From an uncultured Chthoniobacterales bacterium (GTDB lineage: Bacteria; Verrucomicrobiota; Verrucomicrobiae; Chthoniobacterales; UBA10450): a stretch of DNA of 13,419 nucleotides. Where the stretch lies: NCBI GenBank assembly GCA_955652855.1, contig CATPCN010000428.1:1-13419 (forward strand), given 5' to 3'. The notes beneath the pieces were generated by a model, which was not told the DNA's origin, did no database searches, and saw nothing but the letters and a program-made list of their open reading frames with translations. This document shows, one piece after another, positions 11,946 to 13,419 of the stretch (the first letter of the stretch is position 1; every line of letters begins with the position of its first letter). The translations under genes and the position numbers were made by a program.

Positions 11946-13418
11946 TTACTCAGCTTCCGCGCGCAATACATCGAGCGGCGGCGCGTTTCCGATGCCGCGA
12001 CTGGTCGCGAGACCGATCACGATGGTCAGGCCGCTTACAAGCAACGCCGTGCAAACTAGCGGCAAGATCGACAGTACGAACGGGAGTTTGAAAACAAATT
12101 CCGCCAGCGCCCAACTCGAAAGCATAGCCAGCAGAATCGCGGTCACGCTCGCGAGAACGCCGAGAAAAAAATATTCCGCGCACAAAATTTTCCAAATCTG
12201 CCAGCGCGAAGCTCCGAGCGTCCGCAGCAAAATACTTTCTTGCACGCGCTGATATCGGCCGCTCCAGATCGTGCTCGCCAACACGATCAAGCCAACGCCG
12301 ACCGTAAAGATCGACATCACGCGAATGACGAGCGCGACCTTCGTTAAAATAGAATCGACCGTTTCGATCACCGAAGTGAGATCGAGCGCGGAGACATTTG
12401 GAAATTGTGCGACGATCGCGTTTTGCAGGCGTGCCGAATCCGCCGGCGTTGGCACCCGGCTGACGAGGACATCGAAGCTCGGCGCGTCCTCGAGCACGCC
12501 CGCGGGAAAAACGACGAAGAAGTTCGTCTGAAAACGTTTCCAGTCCACGCGCCGCAGACTTGCGATGGACGTCTTGATCGGCACGCCTTGCACATCGAAG
12601 ACGAGCTCGTCACCGACTTTCGCGCCGAAATCTTTCGCGATCCCCTGCTCTACTGAGATCGGGACGACATCGCCGGCGCGATAATTCATGCGACCAATCC
12701 AGCGTCCATCGACAATCTTCTCCGTCTCGGTGACTTCTTCGCGATAAGTGGAACGATATTCGCGCTCGAGCTCCCAATTCTCGATCTTGCGATTTGGATC
12801 GGCCAGAATGTCGCTCGTTTTGCGGCCTTTGATTTCCGCAAGACGCATCGTGACAATCGGCGCGCGCTGAATGATCGGCAGACCTTGCGAACGAATCAGC
12901 GCCGAGACAGCCGCCGTTTGGTCCGGTTGAATGTCGAACAAGAAAATGTTCGGTTGATTGTTCGCGCCGATGGAACGGAACTGCTCGAGCAACACGTCGC
13001 GCGTCAGATAAAGATTGAGAAGCAAAAATGTTCCCAAGCCTAACGAAAGCGTAACGAGAAACGTGCGATTGTTCGGCCGGTAAAGATTGGCGAGACCTTG
13101 TCGAATCTCGAAGCTCGCGCGATGCGGGAAAAATTTTCGCACAAGCACGATCAACAATTTCGCGACGCCGGCGAAAATTCCAAACACGACGGCGAGAGCT
13201 CCGGAGAGAATCAGTCCGCGAATCCACGTTTCAGATTGCGAAAAAGCGAATGTAACGATGCTCGCTGCGATCAAACCGTAAGCCGCAGAAATCATCGGAT
13301 CGGGAGGCGGCGAATCCGTTTCGTTGCTCGCCGGTCCCCGCAAGAGCAGGAGCGGCGAGACGCGACGAAATCGAAGCAACGGCGGAAGCGCAAAGAAAAC
13401 GCAGATGGCAAAGCCGAC
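11946..13418 (-). CDS. FtsX-type ABC transporter permease, C-terminal part (5' partial)
   Basis: The minus-strand frame is open to the right window edge. The codons beyond the TTG at 13379 continue in frame as VGFAICVFFALPPLLRFRRV, the end of a membrane helix followed by the loop typical of large YbbP/FtsX permeases, so the gene starts outside. Counted from 13379, there are helices at about 30-46, 51-79 and 105-123. A large extracytoplasmic domain follows (about 125-330; DGRWIGRMNYRAGDVVPISV and the MacB-like GDELVF). The last FtsX domain has helices near 345-370, 398-420 and 430-455, and the family signature ESILLRTLGASRWQIWKILC (about 378-397). Such permeases work with a separate ATPase in lipoprotein, lysophospholipid or peptide export. 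No ATPase is present here. It ends next to the convergent pseudouridine synthase gene. Confidence 0.93.
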   Translation of the reverse strand, partial: VGFAICVFFALPPLLRFRRVSPLLLLRGPASNETDSPPPDPMISAAYGLIAASIVTFAFSQSETWIRGLILSGALAVVFGIFAGVAKLLIVLVRKFFPHRASFEIRQGLANLYRPNNRTFLVTLSLGLGTFLLLNLYLTRDVLLEQFRSIGANNQPNIFLFDIQPDQTAAVSALIRSQGLPIIQRAPIVTMRLAEIKGRKTSDILADPNRKIENWELEREYRSTYREEVTETEKIVDGRWIGRMNYRAGDVVPISVEQGIAKDFGAKVGDELVFDVQGVPIKTSIASLRRVDWKRFQTNFFVVFPAGVLEDAPSFDVLVSRVPTPADSARLQNAIVAQFPNVSALDLTSVIETVDSILTKVALVIRVMSIFTVGVGLIVLASTIWSGRYQRVQESILLRTLGASRWQIWKILCAEYFFLGVLASVTAILLAMLSSWALAEFVFKLPFVLSILPLVCTALLVSGLTIVIGLATSRGIGNAPPLDVLRAEAE

Positions 13419-13419
13419 A

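Noticed and set aside
13377..13379. TTG at 13379 as the start of the permease
   Set aside because: Upstream codons continue a membrane helix and the FALPPLLRFRRV text of the family without a stop up to the edge.
1..13419. A defence island, prophage or integrative element
   Set aside because: No nuclease, recombinase, phage or toxin-antitoxin motif is seen, and all genes but the partial first one fit housekeeping or envelope functions. A dynamin-like protein alone is not evidence of a defence system.

Overview
The window looks like a chromosomal segment of a Gram-negative member of the PVC group, most likely Verrucomicrobia. The best single clue is a 51-residue gene at 11014-11169 that matches, from memory, the small basic protein family shared by Verrucomicrobia and Chlamydiae. 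Lipid A/LPS-type enzymes show an outer membrane. Several gene borders carry short simple-sequence repeats, and most start codons lack a Shine-Dalgarno sequence. No phage, transposase, CRISPR, tRNA or rRNA is visible. No gap without a gene exceeds about 190 bases.

Layout. (1) 3-926 (+): 3' end of a probable dynamin-like GTPase, cut by the window edge. (2) 937-5940 (-): a run read leftwards from a candidate promoter near 6048-6077: RmlC-like cupin, SAM methyltransferase, panC, nadB (panC and nadB overlap by ATGA), then a secreted protein with a possible double-psi beta-barrel. (3) 6126-10364 (+): an envelope block made of a natural fusion of a lipid A-type acyltransferase and a heptosyltransferase, a YbgC-type thioesterase, and an ArnT-like membrane glycosyltransferase. 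(4) 10391-10957 (-): membrane-anchored rhodanese. (5) 11014-11938 (+): small basic protein and an RluB/RsuA-type pseudouridine synthase, a ribosome-related pair. (6) 11946-13418 (-): C-terminal part of a large FtsX-type ABC permease, cut by the window edge.

How the genes fit together. NadB opens NAD synthesis from aspartate and PanC completes pantothenate for CoA, so their overlap couples two cofactor pathways. The plus-strand block serves the outer envelope: acylation and heptose addition in one polypeptide, followed by a polyprenyl-phosphate-sugar-dependent glycosyltransferase of the inner membrane. The small basic protein and the pseudouridine synthase point to the ribosome.

Most notable: the decamer AAGATCGACA occurs nine times, against a uniform-base expectation of about 0.03, in three codon contexts; the acyltransferase-heptosyltransferase fusion; a perfect 9-bp hairpin with the pseudouridine synthase start codon in its loop; a hairpin that can mask the only strong Shine-Dalgarno site in the window; and four different short repeat families at gene borders, two of which encode protein C-termini. 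I see no clear new multi-gene system. The content is mostly housekeeping, and the novelty lies in the repeats, the hairpins and the fusion.
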